A stretch of DNA of 64,000 bases. Origin: Candidatus Sulfotelmatobacter sp. (GTDB taxonomy: Bacteria > Acidobacteriota > Terriglobia > Terriglobales > Acidobacteriaceae). The first letter of the stretch is position 1, and each line of letters begins with the position of its first letter. The translations under genes and the position numbers were made by a program. The notes under the pieces were generated by a model that saw only the letters and a program-made list of their open reading frames with translations, did no database searches and was not told the origin of the DNA. Below, one piece after another: positions 27,731 through 35,911 of this stretch. The DNA lies in the NCBI GenBank assembly GCA_036500765.1, contig DASYBM010000011.1:1-64000 (forward strand), read 5' to 3'.

Positions 27731-28033
27731 ATGCTAGGCAACCGCACCAGCGAGCAGTGGATCGCTCAATACTCCACCAGCCACCAGCACCCGATCAACC
27801 GCGTCTGCCACACCCTCGGCATCCCGACAATTCTGGTTTCGATCGCAATTTTCGTCGTCGGATTTTTCTTCCATCGCTTGTGGTTCTACGCGCTGGCGCT
27901 GTTCGTGATCGGCTGGATTCTCCAATTCATCGGCCACGCCTTCGAAGGCAAGGCCCCGGAATTCTTTAGCGATTGGCGATTCCTATTCGTCGGGGTCCGC
28001 TGGTGGTGGGCCAAAATCCGCGGTCGCGCTTGA
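27731..28033 (+). CDS. Mpo1-like/DUF962 membrane protein
   Basis: About 100 residues with EQWIAQYSTSHQHPINRVCHTLGIPTILVS near the N-terminus and hydrophobic helices after it. The HxxPxNxxxHxxGxP pattern matches the DUF962/Mpo1 (YGL010w-like) family; yeast Mpo1 is an Fe-dependent dioxygenase in phytosphingosine alpha-oxidation. Bacterial members are mostly uncharacterised. A TATGAT box at 27716-27721 lies just before the ATG. Starts at 27701 are possible but less family-like. Confidence 0.75.
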   Translation: MLGNRTSEQWIAQYSTSHQHPINRVCHTLGIPTILVSIAIFVVGFFFHRLWFYALALFVIGWILQFIGHAFEGKAPEFFSDWRFLFVGVRWWWAKIRGRA

Positions 28034-28060
28034 GAAGTAGTACAAAGTAAGACTAAGAAG

Positions 28061-28107
28061 TGTGGCGCGGACACTCCTGTCCGCGGCTTGCAAGCGGCCT
28101 TCGGAGG
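28061..28107. repeat. GC-rich hairpin that carries the doxX ribosome binding site
   Basis: GTGGCGCGGACACTCCTGTCCGCGGC holds the hairpin GCGGACA/TGTCCGC (28067-28084), followed by CGGCCTTCGGAGGGC. The GGAGG at 28103-28107 is the ribosome binding site of the following gene, so the repeat may affect its translation. Confidence 0.5.
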
Positions 28108-28113
28108 GCATAT

Positions 28114-28500
28114 ATGTTTCCCCAACTCGCCCGCTTCACCGATCTCGGCCTTCTTCTCCTTCGCCTCATGGTTGGCCTGGTGTTCGCCAGCAGCGGCTAT
28201 AGCCACCTCAAAGATCCCGAAGCCCGCGCCAAGAGCATTGGGATGTCGAAAGGCTTCACCATCTTCCTCGGGATCGCCGAGGTCGCAGGAGCCCTCGGCG
28301 TGGCCGCCGGCGTCCTGACGCAACTCGCAGCCGCCGGCCTGATCCTGATTATGCTGGGAGCCATCCAGAAGAAAATTTTCGCCTGGCACACCGGATTCTG
28401 GGGAGAAAAGTCCTCCGGCTGGCACTATGATCTAATCTTCGTACTTATAAATTTGCTCATCGCTTTCACCAACGGCGGCGCCTACGTCCTGCTGAAGTAA
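28114..28500 (+). CDS. DoxX-family membrane protein
   Basis: About 128 residues with four transmembrane helices and the family pattern LLLRLMVGLVFASSGYSHLKDPEARAKSIGM near the N-terminus, GFTIFLGIAEVAGALGVAAG and a C-terminal DLIFVLINLLIAF. DoxX proteins are small quinone- or redox-linked membrane proteins with roles in thiosulfate oxidation or oxidative stress. The start at 28114 follows GGAGG and is preferred over the longer GTG frame at 28060. Confidence 0.85.
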   Translation: MFPQLARFTDLGLLLLRLMVGLVFASSGYSHLKDPEARAKSIGMSKGFTIFLGIAEVAGALGVAAGVLTQLAAAGLILIMLGAIQKKIFAWHTGFWGEKSSGWHYDLIFVLINLLIAFTNGGAYVLLK

Positions 28501-28570
28501 CCAGCCCAAAATCTGTTACCGTTCTGAGTACGTGCATCGAATCGAGAAGATTTTAGAGACAAGCCGGGAG

Positions 28571-28636
28571 CCCCATTCCTCGCGCCCCCTTTGCGCGAAA
28601 AAGCTTGTCCTGAGCCTGTCGAAGGGCGGGAATTTT
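28571..28636. repeat. 66-base repeat with hairpin, copy B
   Basis: Matches 27566-27631 at most positions: CCCCATT, CGCGCCCCCTTTGCGCG hairpin, TCCTGAGCCTGTCGAAGG, then GGGAATTTT. The remaining intergenic DNA (28501-28722) shows no gene. Confidence 0.7.
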
Positions 28637-28722
28637 GGGAGGATACAGGCCCTTCCGCTTGCGCCGATCCGCGATTCTGTTCTATGCTTGCCCCACGTTG
28701 CAGTACGGATTCGCATAACACC

Positions 28723-29076
28723 ATGCAGCGCCTGACCGCCAGACTTCTGCTGCTCTTCGCTCTCGGCGGAACCTTCGTTCCGCTCGCGCTAGCGGTAAGC
28801 GCTGTTCCCCCGCACGCCTGCTGCCTCCGCAAAGGGCTCCATCAGTGCCACGACTCGACATTCGATCAGCGCGGTATCCACAGCACCGCTTGCTGTAATC
28901 AGCGCTCCTACCGCCCGGCAACCACAAAGCAGTCAGCTCACCTGCATTCGTCGTCGATCTCATATTTCGCGCCATACGTAGACACGAGCGTATCCGAACC
29001 GAGCGTCGAAATCCCTTCTGCCAGACTCTTCTCTTCGAATGCCACCCGCGCCCCGCCGTGCTCGACCATCGCCTGA
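28723..29076 (+). CDS. Small exported Cys/His-rich protein
   Basis: About 117 residues with a signal peptide (MQRLTARLLLLFALGGTFVPLALAVSA). The mature start PPHACCLRKGLHQCHDS and later STACCNQRSYRP carry paired Cys and His residues that could bind a metal or form disulfides. It lies directly upstream of a TonB-dependent receptor in the same direction, separated by about 175 bases, so the two may act together in metal or small-molecule uptake (inference). No family is recognised. Confidence 0.55.
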   Translation: MQRLTARLLLLFALGGTFVPLALAVSAVPPHACCLRKGLHQCHDSTFDQRGIHSTACCNQRSYRPATTKQSAHLHSSSISYFAPYVDTSVSEPSVEIPSARLFSSNATRAPPCSTIA

Positions 29077-29250
29077 CACTCAATCCCTGACATAAACCCT
29101 CTGCACGCAGCAGCACGCCTTCGCGGGGCGCTCCTGTGTGATGTGCTGATCGGGAATGTGCACGCGTGGGACCGGGGCTCACTGACCCGGTCGCCGGCCG
29201 CAGCCCGGCTGGGTTTTAGCGGTAAGCACCCATTATTCGCAGGAGACTCT
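29077..29250. other. Intergenic leader before TonB receptor
   Basis: About 175 bases, GC-rich with short self-complementary stretches (CCGGGGCTCACTGACCCGG at about 29172). No riboswitch consensus could be identified; AGGAG for the receptor is near 29239. Confidence 0.3.
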
Positions 29251-31563
29251 ATGCGTTCGATCCGCCTCGCCGTATTCGCAGCCTGCCTTGCCCTAACCCT
29301 GTCCGCCATCGCCAACGTTTTCGGCTCCCTCCGCGGCGTCGTTCATGACCCCCAGCACCGTCCCATCCAGGGTGCCATGGTCATGCTGAAGGCAAAATAC
29401 TCGGACTGGGGAAAAACCGCGACCACCGACGCCAGCGGCGAATTTCAATTCAACGCCATCCCCCTCGGGGATTACTCCGTCACCGTAGCCGAGCCCGGCT
29501 TCGAACAGGTCGCGCAACAAGTCACCATTATTTCGGGCACCGTCCCGGTCGTCCACTTCCAGCTAAAGGTTGCCGCGGAAAATACGAAGGTCACGGTCTC
29601 CGCCGCAACCGACGTGGTCGCCACCGATTCCGCCACGCCCATCACGCTGGTCGATCGCACCGATATCGAGCGCACGCCCGGCGCCGACCGATCCAACAGC
29701 CTGGCCATGATCACCGATTACGTTCCCGGTTCCTACGTCACTCACGACATGCTGCACATGCGCGGCGGTCACCAAACCCAGTGGCTGCTCGACGGGGTGC
29801 CCGTCATCAACACCGCCATCGCGCAGAACGTCGGCCCCCAATTCGATCCCAAGGACTTGGAATATGTAGAAGTGAATCGCGGCAGTTATGGCGCCGAATT
29901 CGGCGACCGCACCTACGGCGTTTTCAACGTCGTTCCCCGCACTGGTTTCGAACGTAACAATCAGGCCGAACTCGTCCTCAGCGCCGGCAACTTCTACCAG
30001 TCCAATGCCGCCCTCAGCTTCGGCAGCCATACCGAGCGCTTCGCCTACTACGCCAGCGTCAATGGCAACCGCAGCAATCTTGGCCTGCAAACCCCCGTCC
30101 CGCAAGTGGTACACGACGCCGTGAACGGCGTCGGCGGATTCGGTTCATTCATCTTCAACGTCGATCCCTCGAACCAGCTACGCCTCATGACTTCGGCCCG
30201 CCGCGATTATTTCCAGATTCCTTACGACCCCAATCCCAACGACCTCGAAAACGGATCAATCCCGGGCAATGACTTCACGCCGCAATATCCCAGCATCGGC
30301 TTGCGCGATAGCCAGCGTGAAATTGACGCCGGCGCATTGTTCACCTGGTTGCATACTTTTAATTCCCATCTCATGACGACGGTGTCGCCCTTCTACCACT
30401 ACAACAGCGGCGACTACAACAGCCTTCCGACCGACACTCCGGTCGCCACCACCGAGAACCGCAGCTCCGGTTATGCTGGGGCGCAGGCCAGCTTCGCCGC
30501 CAACTACAAGAAAAACAACCTCCAGACCGGATTCCTCGCCTTCTACCAGCAAGACAGCCAGATCTTCGGCGCGATGTTCAACGACGGCAGCGGCAACCTA
30601 CCCTTTACCGATGTCGAGCACCCCACCGCCAACCTCGAAGCCTTCTACATCGACGATAAGTTTCAACCGTTCTCCTGGCTAAGTCTGTCGGCTGGCATGC
30701 GCCCGACTCGATTTTCCGAAGGAAACTTTCCTACCACCGCCGCCGCGCCGCCCGTCTCCGAATCCGCCATCAGCCCGCGCTTCGGCGCAACCGTCACCAT
30801 TCCCCGCCTGCGCTGGACTTTTCGCGCCTTCTACGGCCACTACTATCAAGCGCCGCCCATCGAAACCGTTTCCGGCCCCGCTCTCATCGACTACACCGGC
30901 CAGCAGGGCCTGGGATTTGCCACGCTCCACGGCGAGCGCGATGAAGAACATCAATTCGGCGTCACCATCCCCTACCGCGGATGGGTGCTCGACGCCGACA
31001 ATTTCAAAACCAACGTCCAGAATTTTCTCGACCACAACAATATCGGCGCCTCCAGCATCTTTTTCCCTTTGACTGTATCGCAGGCTGTAATTCGCGGTTG
31101 GGAACTCACGCTGCGCTCACCGCGATTCGCTCACCGTGGTCAGCTGCATCTCGCCTACTCGAACCAGATTGCCGAAGGCAGCGGCACCATCACCGGTGGG
31201 TTGACCGACTTTCAGCTCTCTCCCGGCCTAAGCCCACTCGATCATGATCAGCGCAATACGCTCAACGTCGGCGGTGATTACACCTTGCCCCGGCGTACCT
31301 ACATCTCCACGAATGTTTACTACGGCTCCGGTTTCAGCAATGCCTTTCCCGGTCAACCCTATCCGGGAAATTACCTGCCCCAGCACACTACTTTCGACCT
31401 TACTCTGGGAAAAGATTTCGGCGAAAATTTCTCCGCTTCGCTGACCGCCCTGAACGTGGCCAACCGCCGCGTCGAGTTCGATAACAGCCTAACCTTCGGC
31501 GGATTCCACTGGAACAACCCTCGCGAAATTTACCTGGAACTCCGCTACCGCTTTCATTATTAA
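29251..31563 (+). CDS. TonB-dependent receptor with carboxypeptidase-regulatory N-terminal domain
   Basis: About 770 residues with a signal peptide (about 1-25). The first domain is carboxypeptidase regulatory-like (GSLRGVVHDPQHRPIQGAMVML ... GEFQFNAIPLGDYSVTVAEPG). A plug domain follows (DIERTPGAD ... LDGVPVINTAIAQNVGP, YVEVNRGSYGAEFGDR), then a beta-barrel that ends ELRYRFHY with a terminal aromatic residue. This is the SusC/Oar-like layout typical of Acidobacteriota. It should import a nutrient or ligand across the outer membrane using TonB energy; the ligand is unknown. Confidence 0.9.
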   Translation: MRSIRLAVFAACLALTLSAIANVFGSLRGVVHDPQHRPIQGAMVMLKAKYSDWGKTATTDASGEFQFNAIPLGDYSVTVAEPGFEQVAQQVTIISGTVPVVHFQLKVAAENTKVTVSAATDVVATDSATPITLVDRTDIERTPGADRSNSLAMITDYVPGSYVTHDMLHMRGGHQTQWLLDGVPVINTAIAQNVGPQFDPKDLEYVEVNRGSYGAEFGDRTYGVFNVVPRTGFERNNQAELVLSAGNFYQSNAALSFGSHTERFAYYASVNGNRSNLGLQTPVPQVVHDAVNGVGGFGSFIFNVDPSNQLRLMTSARRDYFQIPYDPNPNDLENGSIPGNDFTPQYPSIGLRDSQREIDAGALFTWLHTFNSHLMTTVSPFYHYNSGDYNSLPTDTPVATTENRSSGYAGAQASFAANYKKNNLQTGFLAFYQQDSQIFGAMFNDGSGNLPFTDVEHPTANLEAFYIDDKFQPFSWLSLSAGMRPTRFSEGNFPTTAAAPPVSESAISPRFGATVTIPRLRWTFRAFYGHYYQAPPIETVSGPALIDYTGQQGLGFATLHGERDEEHQFGVTIPYRGWVLDADNFKTNVQNFLDHNNIGASSIFFPLTVSQAVIRGWELTLRSPRFAHRGQLHLAYSNQIAEGSGTITGGLTDFQLSPGLSPLDHDQRNTLNVGGDYTLPRRTYISTNVYYGSGFSNAFPGQPYPGNYLPQHTTFDLTLGKDFGENFSASLTALNVANRRVEFDNSLTFGGFHWNNPREIYLELRYRFHY

Positions 31564-31620
31564 GAATCCCGTAATTTCATCCGGCGAAATCCGCTAATTT
31601 GCTGAGGGACGAATAGGGTC

Positions 31621-31675
31621 TTCTTTGCGTGCTTTGCGGCATTTCTTAGCGCTCTTTGCGGTCCAGGATTTTCAG
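31621..31675. repeat. TTTGCGTCCTTTGCGG dispersed repeat, copy 1
   Basis: TTCTTTGCGTGCTTTGCGGC followed by ATTTCTTAGCGCTCTTTGCGG. A close copy is at 38629-38683. Confidence 0.7.
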
Positions 31676-31759
31676 CCGCCAGTGAAAGCATTTCGGCACA
31701 ACCCCTCCTCCCGCACCCGAATCCAACACGCAATTAAAATTTCATCACCAGGGAGGCGC

Positions 31760-32326
31760 ATGGACCAGCATCAACTAGCAATCATAATTGGCGTAATCGC
31801 GGCAGTGGCCGTCGTCGGCGTCATCAGCTATTTCCTGTCGAAAAAGCATCGCAGTCAGCGGCTTCGGGAGAAATTCGGCCCGGAGTACGACCGGGTGCTC
31901 AAGAAAGAAGGCGAAGTCCGCCGCGCGGAAGGTGTGCTCGAGATTCGCGCCAAACGCCGCGAGAAATTTTCTCTCCGCCCGCTCTCCGGAGAAACTCGCG
32001 CCGATTTTGCGGAGCGCTGGCGGCTGGTACAGTCGAAATTCGTCGACGACCCCAGGGGCTCGGTTTCCGACGCCGATCAACTCGTCAATCAATTAATGGA
32101 AACTCGCGGATATCCCATGGCCGACTTCGAGCAGCGCGCCGCCGACATTTCCGTCGACCACCCCGTGGTCGTCGAAAACTATCGCGCCGCCCATAGCATC
32201 GCCCTGCGCCACAGCCGTGGCCAGGCTAACACCGAAGACTTGCGGAAAGCGATGGTCCACTATCGCTCTCTGTTTGAAGAATTGCTCGGAGATGCATATC
32301 CCGAACGAAAGGAGGCACGAGCATGA
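31760..32326 (+). CDS. Membrane-anchored protein, first of a paralogous pair
   Basis: 188 residues. One N-terminal transmembrane helix (LAIIIGVIAAVAVVGVISYFL), a basic linker and a helical domain with FAERWRLVQSKFVDDPRGSVSDADQLVNQLMETRG, then AHSIALRHSRGQANTEDLRKAMVHYRSLFEELL. The core motif (RWxxVQ.xFVDxPRxxVxxAD.LV) is shared with the next gene. The family is widespread but uncharacterised. GGAGG near 31752 supports the start. It overlaps the next gene by four bases (ATGA). Confidence 0.7.
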   Translation: MDQHQLAIIIGVIAAVAVVGVISYFLSKKHRSQRLREKFGPEYDRVLKKEGEVRRAEGVLEIRAKRREKFSLRPLSGETRADFAERWRLVQSKFVDDPRGSVSDADQLVNQLMETRGYPMADFEQRAADISVDHPVVVENYRAAHSIALRHSRGQANTEDLRKAMVHYRSLFEELLGDAYPERKEARA

Positions 32327-32874
32327 GCGTGCCATTGCGGAAGGAAGAACCGGAGTTTGACGAAGAAATAACCACAGGCGATCTGGCCCATGGTAAACAG
32401 TCTGACGACGATGCCCCAAGGCCAGTTCTCAGCCGACGCCCCGCCAACGAGATTGCACCGGACGTCGAGAACTCTCCCAAGAACGTCCGAACTGGCATTC
32501 GGAAGATGGACATTCCGGATAACGATCGTGGCATCGATATTCGTGACGACGCTCGTAACGAAATCTCCGCCGAAACGAACAACACAATAAATGGTGATGC
32601 GTCCGCCCCCACCCCGCTCTTCGCCAACAACGAACTAGAGCAACTGCGGACGCGCTGGAGCACCGTTCAGACTGCTTTCGTCGACGAACCTCGCCGCGCT
32701 GTCGAAGAGGCAGACGGCCTCGTCGCTTCCGCGATGAAACGTCTGGCGGAAGTGTTCGCCGAAGAACGTTCCAAGCTCGAGCAGCAGTGGGATAAAGGCG
32801 ATGTCTCGACCGAAGACCTTCGCATCGCCCTACAGCGTTATCGTTCCTTCTTCCAACGTTTACTAGCCGTATAA
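32323..32874 (+). CDS. Cytosolic paralogue of the preceding protein
   Basis: 183 residues without a membrane segment. A long disordered, polar N-terminal part (Asp/Glu/Asn/Arg-rich, about residues 1-100) precedes the conserved helical domain LEQLRTRWSTVQTAFVDEPRRAVEEADGLVASAMKRL ... STEDLRIALQRYRSFFQRLL. The domain repeats that of the upstream gene, and the ATGA overlap indicates co-translation, so the two may form a complex at the membrane. Confidence 0.7.
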   Translation: MSVPLRKEEPEFDEEITTGDLAHGKQSDDDAPRPVLSRRPANEIAPDVENSPKNVRTGIRKMDIPDNDRGIDIRDDARNEISAETNNTINGDASAPTPLFANNELEQLRTRWSTVQTAFVDEPRRAVEEADGLVASAMKRLAEVFAEERSKLEQQWDKGDVSTEDLRIALQRYRSFFQRLLAV

Positions 32875-32880
32875 GGCAGC

Positions 32881-32909
32881 CTCGGCGGACCGAATTTCGG
32901 TCCGCCGAG
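32881..32909 (+). terminator. Strong hairpin after the paralogue pair
   Basis: CTCGGCGGACCGAA (32881-32894) and TTCGGTCCGCCGAG (32896-32909) form a perfect 14-bp stem immediately after the stop at 32874. There is no T run after it. Confidence 0.55.
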
Positions 32910-33083
32910 CCAATCTCCCGCCGCCCTGAAACGTTCCCGCCGCCTCCCGCACTATTCAGAGCAGGACCTTGCACGCAGGTGTAAAATCAGCCCGTTCTCC
33001 CATGTCGCGCACGAAACCCTGCTAATCGGTAGTCCCGTTCGCTCCTCGGCTGCGGGGAGAATCGCCAGGGTTCAGGAGTCCAC

Positions 33084-34157
33084 ATGGACGACATTTATCT
33101 ATTCGATTTTTTCGATTTTCCCCAGCCCCCGGCTTTTTCGCTGACCTATCCCTCCGGCCCCTCGCTCACCGCCATGGCCGAACCGAATTCGCGGAAGATG
33201 CACCTGTTCCGGCGCGGCGACAATCATTCTCGAGGTTTACCGCGCCCAACGCCTGCTGAATTGTTACATCCGCGGTAACGTCGGAGGAAACCCCTGGATC
33301 AAATCCAACGGCTCACGCTGGTCTTTGTTGCCCGAGAGCGGAATGTTGGACCTCGATACCGAACTGGCGCTCAGCCAGTTCCAGGCCGCATGGGGACTAC
33401 AGAGCACAGGCTGCCTCTGCCCGAGAACCAGAATGCTCCTGCCTCCATGCATGCGGCTGACCGGCTCCTTATTGCTGCGTAAGCCGGGCCGGCGTATAAA
33501 TCTCAACTTGCCTCGCAACTACGGCCAGTCCGCAACCCCTCCGCCAAACAGATCGGCGACTCCGCCTCCGGCCCCTCCAAGCCCGCGCCCGCCGCCTCGA
33601 AGTCCGGGGACGACGATGACGATGACAAGCCCTGGACGGTCCACATCACGGGCAGCGCTGGCGTCGGCGCATCCGGCCCAGTCTGGACCGGCAAGTCTGG
33701 CACCGGCGCTACCGTCAAAGCTGACACTCTCGAAGTCGACCAGAAAACCGAGATCGACATAACTGTTCCCACTCCCGTGGTCATCGGCCAGGGCAAGCTG
33801 AAACTGACTCTCGCCGGCGAGTGGGACAAACCTCTCGACGCCGCCCATTCCGGCAAACCGACCGTGCAAGGCACCTTCCAACTCCAGGCCGATGACATGC
33901 TCAAGTTCGGCCAGTGGGGAACGCTCGCCCCATTCGCCCAGGTTTCCAGCCAGTGGACCAGCGACGACAACAAAATGAAACAGTCCACCGTACTCAAAGG
34001 CGGCCTTGAAATGGACGTTAATCTGATGAAGGGCTTAAAGCTCGCCGCCGACGTCAACTCCGGAGTCCAGATCGCAGGCCCCGGCAACGACAACGCCACC
34101 ACCGCGAAGGTTGTAGTTCCCTTCGAGGGCAACCTCAAGCTCCAGTGGGATTTCTAA
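33084..34157 (+). pseudogene. Frameshifted gene with peptidoglycan-binding-like segment
   Basis: AGGAG precedes ATG 33084, whose frame reads MDDIYLFDFFDFPQPPAF and stops at 33278. The next frame carries ILEVYRAQRLLNCYIRG, SRWSLLPESGMLDLDTELAL and SQFQAAWGLQSTGC, which resembles a peptidoglycan_binding_1 motif. The original frame then resumes from about 33483 with AKQIGDSASG, DDDDDDKPWTVHITGS and a beta-rich end to 34157 (QGKLKLTLAGEWDKP ... LKLQWDF). Two opposite, compensating shifts (near 33215 and 33485) join the parts. The downstream part might be expressed alone. Confidence 0.5.
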
Positions 34158-34184
34158 GCGGACCACTCCATTCGATAAAAAACG

Positions 34185-34210
34185 CGTAGCGACGGACGCA
34201 TTCGTCCGTC
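34185..34210. repeat. 26-base palindromic repeat, copy 2
   Basis: Identical to 27507-27532. Confidence 0.8.
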
Positions 34211-34268
34211 GCGCCACCGCGAAGGGCGGCAGCGTGCAGAACTCTCCCCTCCGAGTTAAAGTGAAAAC

Positions 34269-35174
34269 GTGAACACTCATATCCGCCTCATCCCGCTGGC
34301 TCTAATTCTGGCCGGCACATTCCTTATTTCTTCCTGCCATCGCACCAACACCCCGGCCACGAAGCGCTATCCCTTCACTGGCCGCATCATCTCCATGGAT
34401 TACCAGACCTCGACCGCCCTTATTGCCGGCGACAACATCCCCGGTTTCATGGACGCCATGACCATGTCCTACAAAATCAAGCAGCCTGGGCTCGCCTCGA
34501 AGATTGCGCTTTCGCCCGGCGACTCTATTTCCGCCGAAGCGGTCGTCGAGTCCGACTCCAATAACGAAGGCTCGGTTGGCGACTACTGGCTTGAGAACGT
34601 CAAAGTCACCGCCCACGCCTCATCCCCGCCCGCCGCAGCCGCCGGCACATTGCACATCCCCGCCCCAGGGGAAAGCGTCCCGGACTTTTCCTTCACCAAT
34701 CAGAGCGGACAAAAACATTCGCTCAACCAATATCGCGGCCAAGTCTTACTGCTCACCTTCATTTACACGCGCTGCCCCTTCCCCGATTTCTGTCCGCGCA
34801 TAAGCAGCAACTTCGCCGAAATTTACAAACAGATCGAGACCAATCCATCTCTCGGCGGCCTCCATCTATTAAGCATCAGCTTCGATCCCGGACACGACAC
34901 GCCCAAGGTTCTCCGTGACTACGCTTTCTCGGTCGCGCACTCTCACGATCCTGCGCTTTTCACGCGCTGGGAATTCGCCGCTCCCAAATCCGCGGACTTG
35001 CCCAAGCTCGCCGACTTCTTCGCGCTAACCGTCAAACCGGAAGGCGGCCTCATCACCCACAATCTCAGCACCGTCGTCATCTCACCCGACGGCAAAATCG
35101 TGAAGTGGTATCACGGCAGCGACTGGCAGGTTTCTGATCTAATGAAAGACGCATCCGCCGCGACCAAGCCGTAG
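34269..35174 (+). CDS. Lipoprotein with CusF-like and SCO1/SenC domains
   Basis: 301 residues. The lipobox LISSC (Cys about residue 23) predicts lipid attachment. The first domain (YPFTGRIISMDYQT, DAMTMSYKI) is CusF-like and should bind copper through Met/His. The second is SCO1/SenC, a thioredoxin fold that delivers copper to cytochrome c oxidase: it has TFIYTRCPFPDFCP with Cys169 and Cys175 (spacing five rather than the usual CxxxC) and the conserved His264 in ITHNLSTV. It is probably a periplasmic copper chaperone. A VKOR-like gene follows in the same direction. Confidence 0.88.
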   Translation: MNTHIRLIPLALILAGTFLISSCHRTNTPATKRYPFTGRIISMDYQTSTALIAGDNIPGFMDAMTMSYKIKQPGLASKIALSPGDSISAEAVVESDSNNEGSVGDYWLENVKVTAHASSPPAAAAGTLHIPAPGESVPDFSFTNQSGQKHSLNQYRGQVLLLTFIYTRCPFPDFCPRISSNFAEIYKQIETNPSLGGLHLLSISFDPGHDTPKVLRDYAFSVAHSHDPALFTRWEFAAPKSADLPKLADFFALTVKPEGGLITHNLSTVVISPDGKIVKWYHGSDWQVSDLMKDASAATKP

Positions 35175-35196
35175 TCCCGAAGCGACGGCACGGGAA

Positions 35197-35221
35197 AGCC
35201 CGGCACGGAAGTGCCCGGGCT
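35197..35221. repeat. GC-rich hairpin AGCCCGGCACGGAAGTGCCCGGGCT
   Basis: Forms an imperfect 10-bp stem about 20 bases after the SCO1 gene stop. The repeat core CTGAGCGAAGTCGAAGG follows at about 35260-35276. Confidence 0.5.
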
Positions 35222-35330
35222 GTCGTCACGATTTTGAACCGAGTCCCGGAGAGCCCGTTCTGAGCGAAGTCGAAGGGGGACGGCACAACGATGGAGCCTT
35301 ACCGCGTTCGTCTAACCAAAAGGAAACTGT

Positions 35331-35744
35331 ATGAAATATCTACTGCTCATCCTCGCCATCTGCGGCGCTATCGTCTCGTCTCTCGCTCTCCGCGAGCACT
35401 ATCGCGAATACGGCGACTCTCCCTGTAGCATCAACGAACACTGGGATTGTGGCGTCGTCAATCACAGCCCCTACGCCATGCTCGGGCCCGTTCCCGTAGC
35501 CGCCGTCGGCATCGCCGGCTACATCCTTATGGCCGCGCTAGCACTCCTGGGTTCCTTCCGGCTTCTGCTGGTCCCTACTTTCGCCGGACTTGGGTTTTCT
35601 CTTTACCTGGCGAACATCGAAGCTCACGTTCTCGGCGTGTGGTGCATTTACTGTGTCATTTCTCTGGGAATTATTGCGCTGATGTCACTGCTCACGCTGG
35701 GAACGGTGCTCGCGAAAATCTTCCGCAAACCGTCTCCCGCCTAA
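35331..35744 (+). CDS. Vitamin K epoxide reductase (VKOR) family protein
   Basis: 137 residues, four transmembrane helices. It has Cys32 and Cys40 (SPCSINEHWDCGVVNHS), the conserved Ser/Tyr loop SPYAMLGPVPVA, and the redox CxxC in VWCIYC. Bacterial VKOR takes electrons from DsbA-like thiol oxidases to quinones and so drives disulfide formation in the envelope. An AAGGAAA-type ribosome binding site precedes the ATG. Its position after a copper chaperone suggests a shared envelope redox role. Confidence 0.9.
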   Translation: MKYLLLILAICGAIVSSLALREHYREYGDSPCSINEHWDCGVVNHSPYAMLGPVPVAAVGIAGYILMAALALLGSFRLLLVPTFAGLGFSLYLANIEAHVLGVWCIYCVISLGIIALMSLLTLGTVLAKIFRKPSPA

Positions 35745-35911
35745 ACAAAATGGGCAGATAGGGAGCGCACCACAGCCGAGGGGGCGATCCCCAGCCTGGT
35801 GAGCTCGCAAACCTGCCCGCTCTTATTTCGCATAAACTCCGGATTTTTAGCCATCGGGAAGCAACTAACTTTGAAATCGGGGGAAGTCCCGATGCGACCG
35901 GGGAAGAAGCC

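Noticed and set aside
29077-29250. Possible cobalamin riboswitch before the TonB receptor
   Set aside because: No B12-box-like consensus was found; only ordinary GC-rich self-complementarity.
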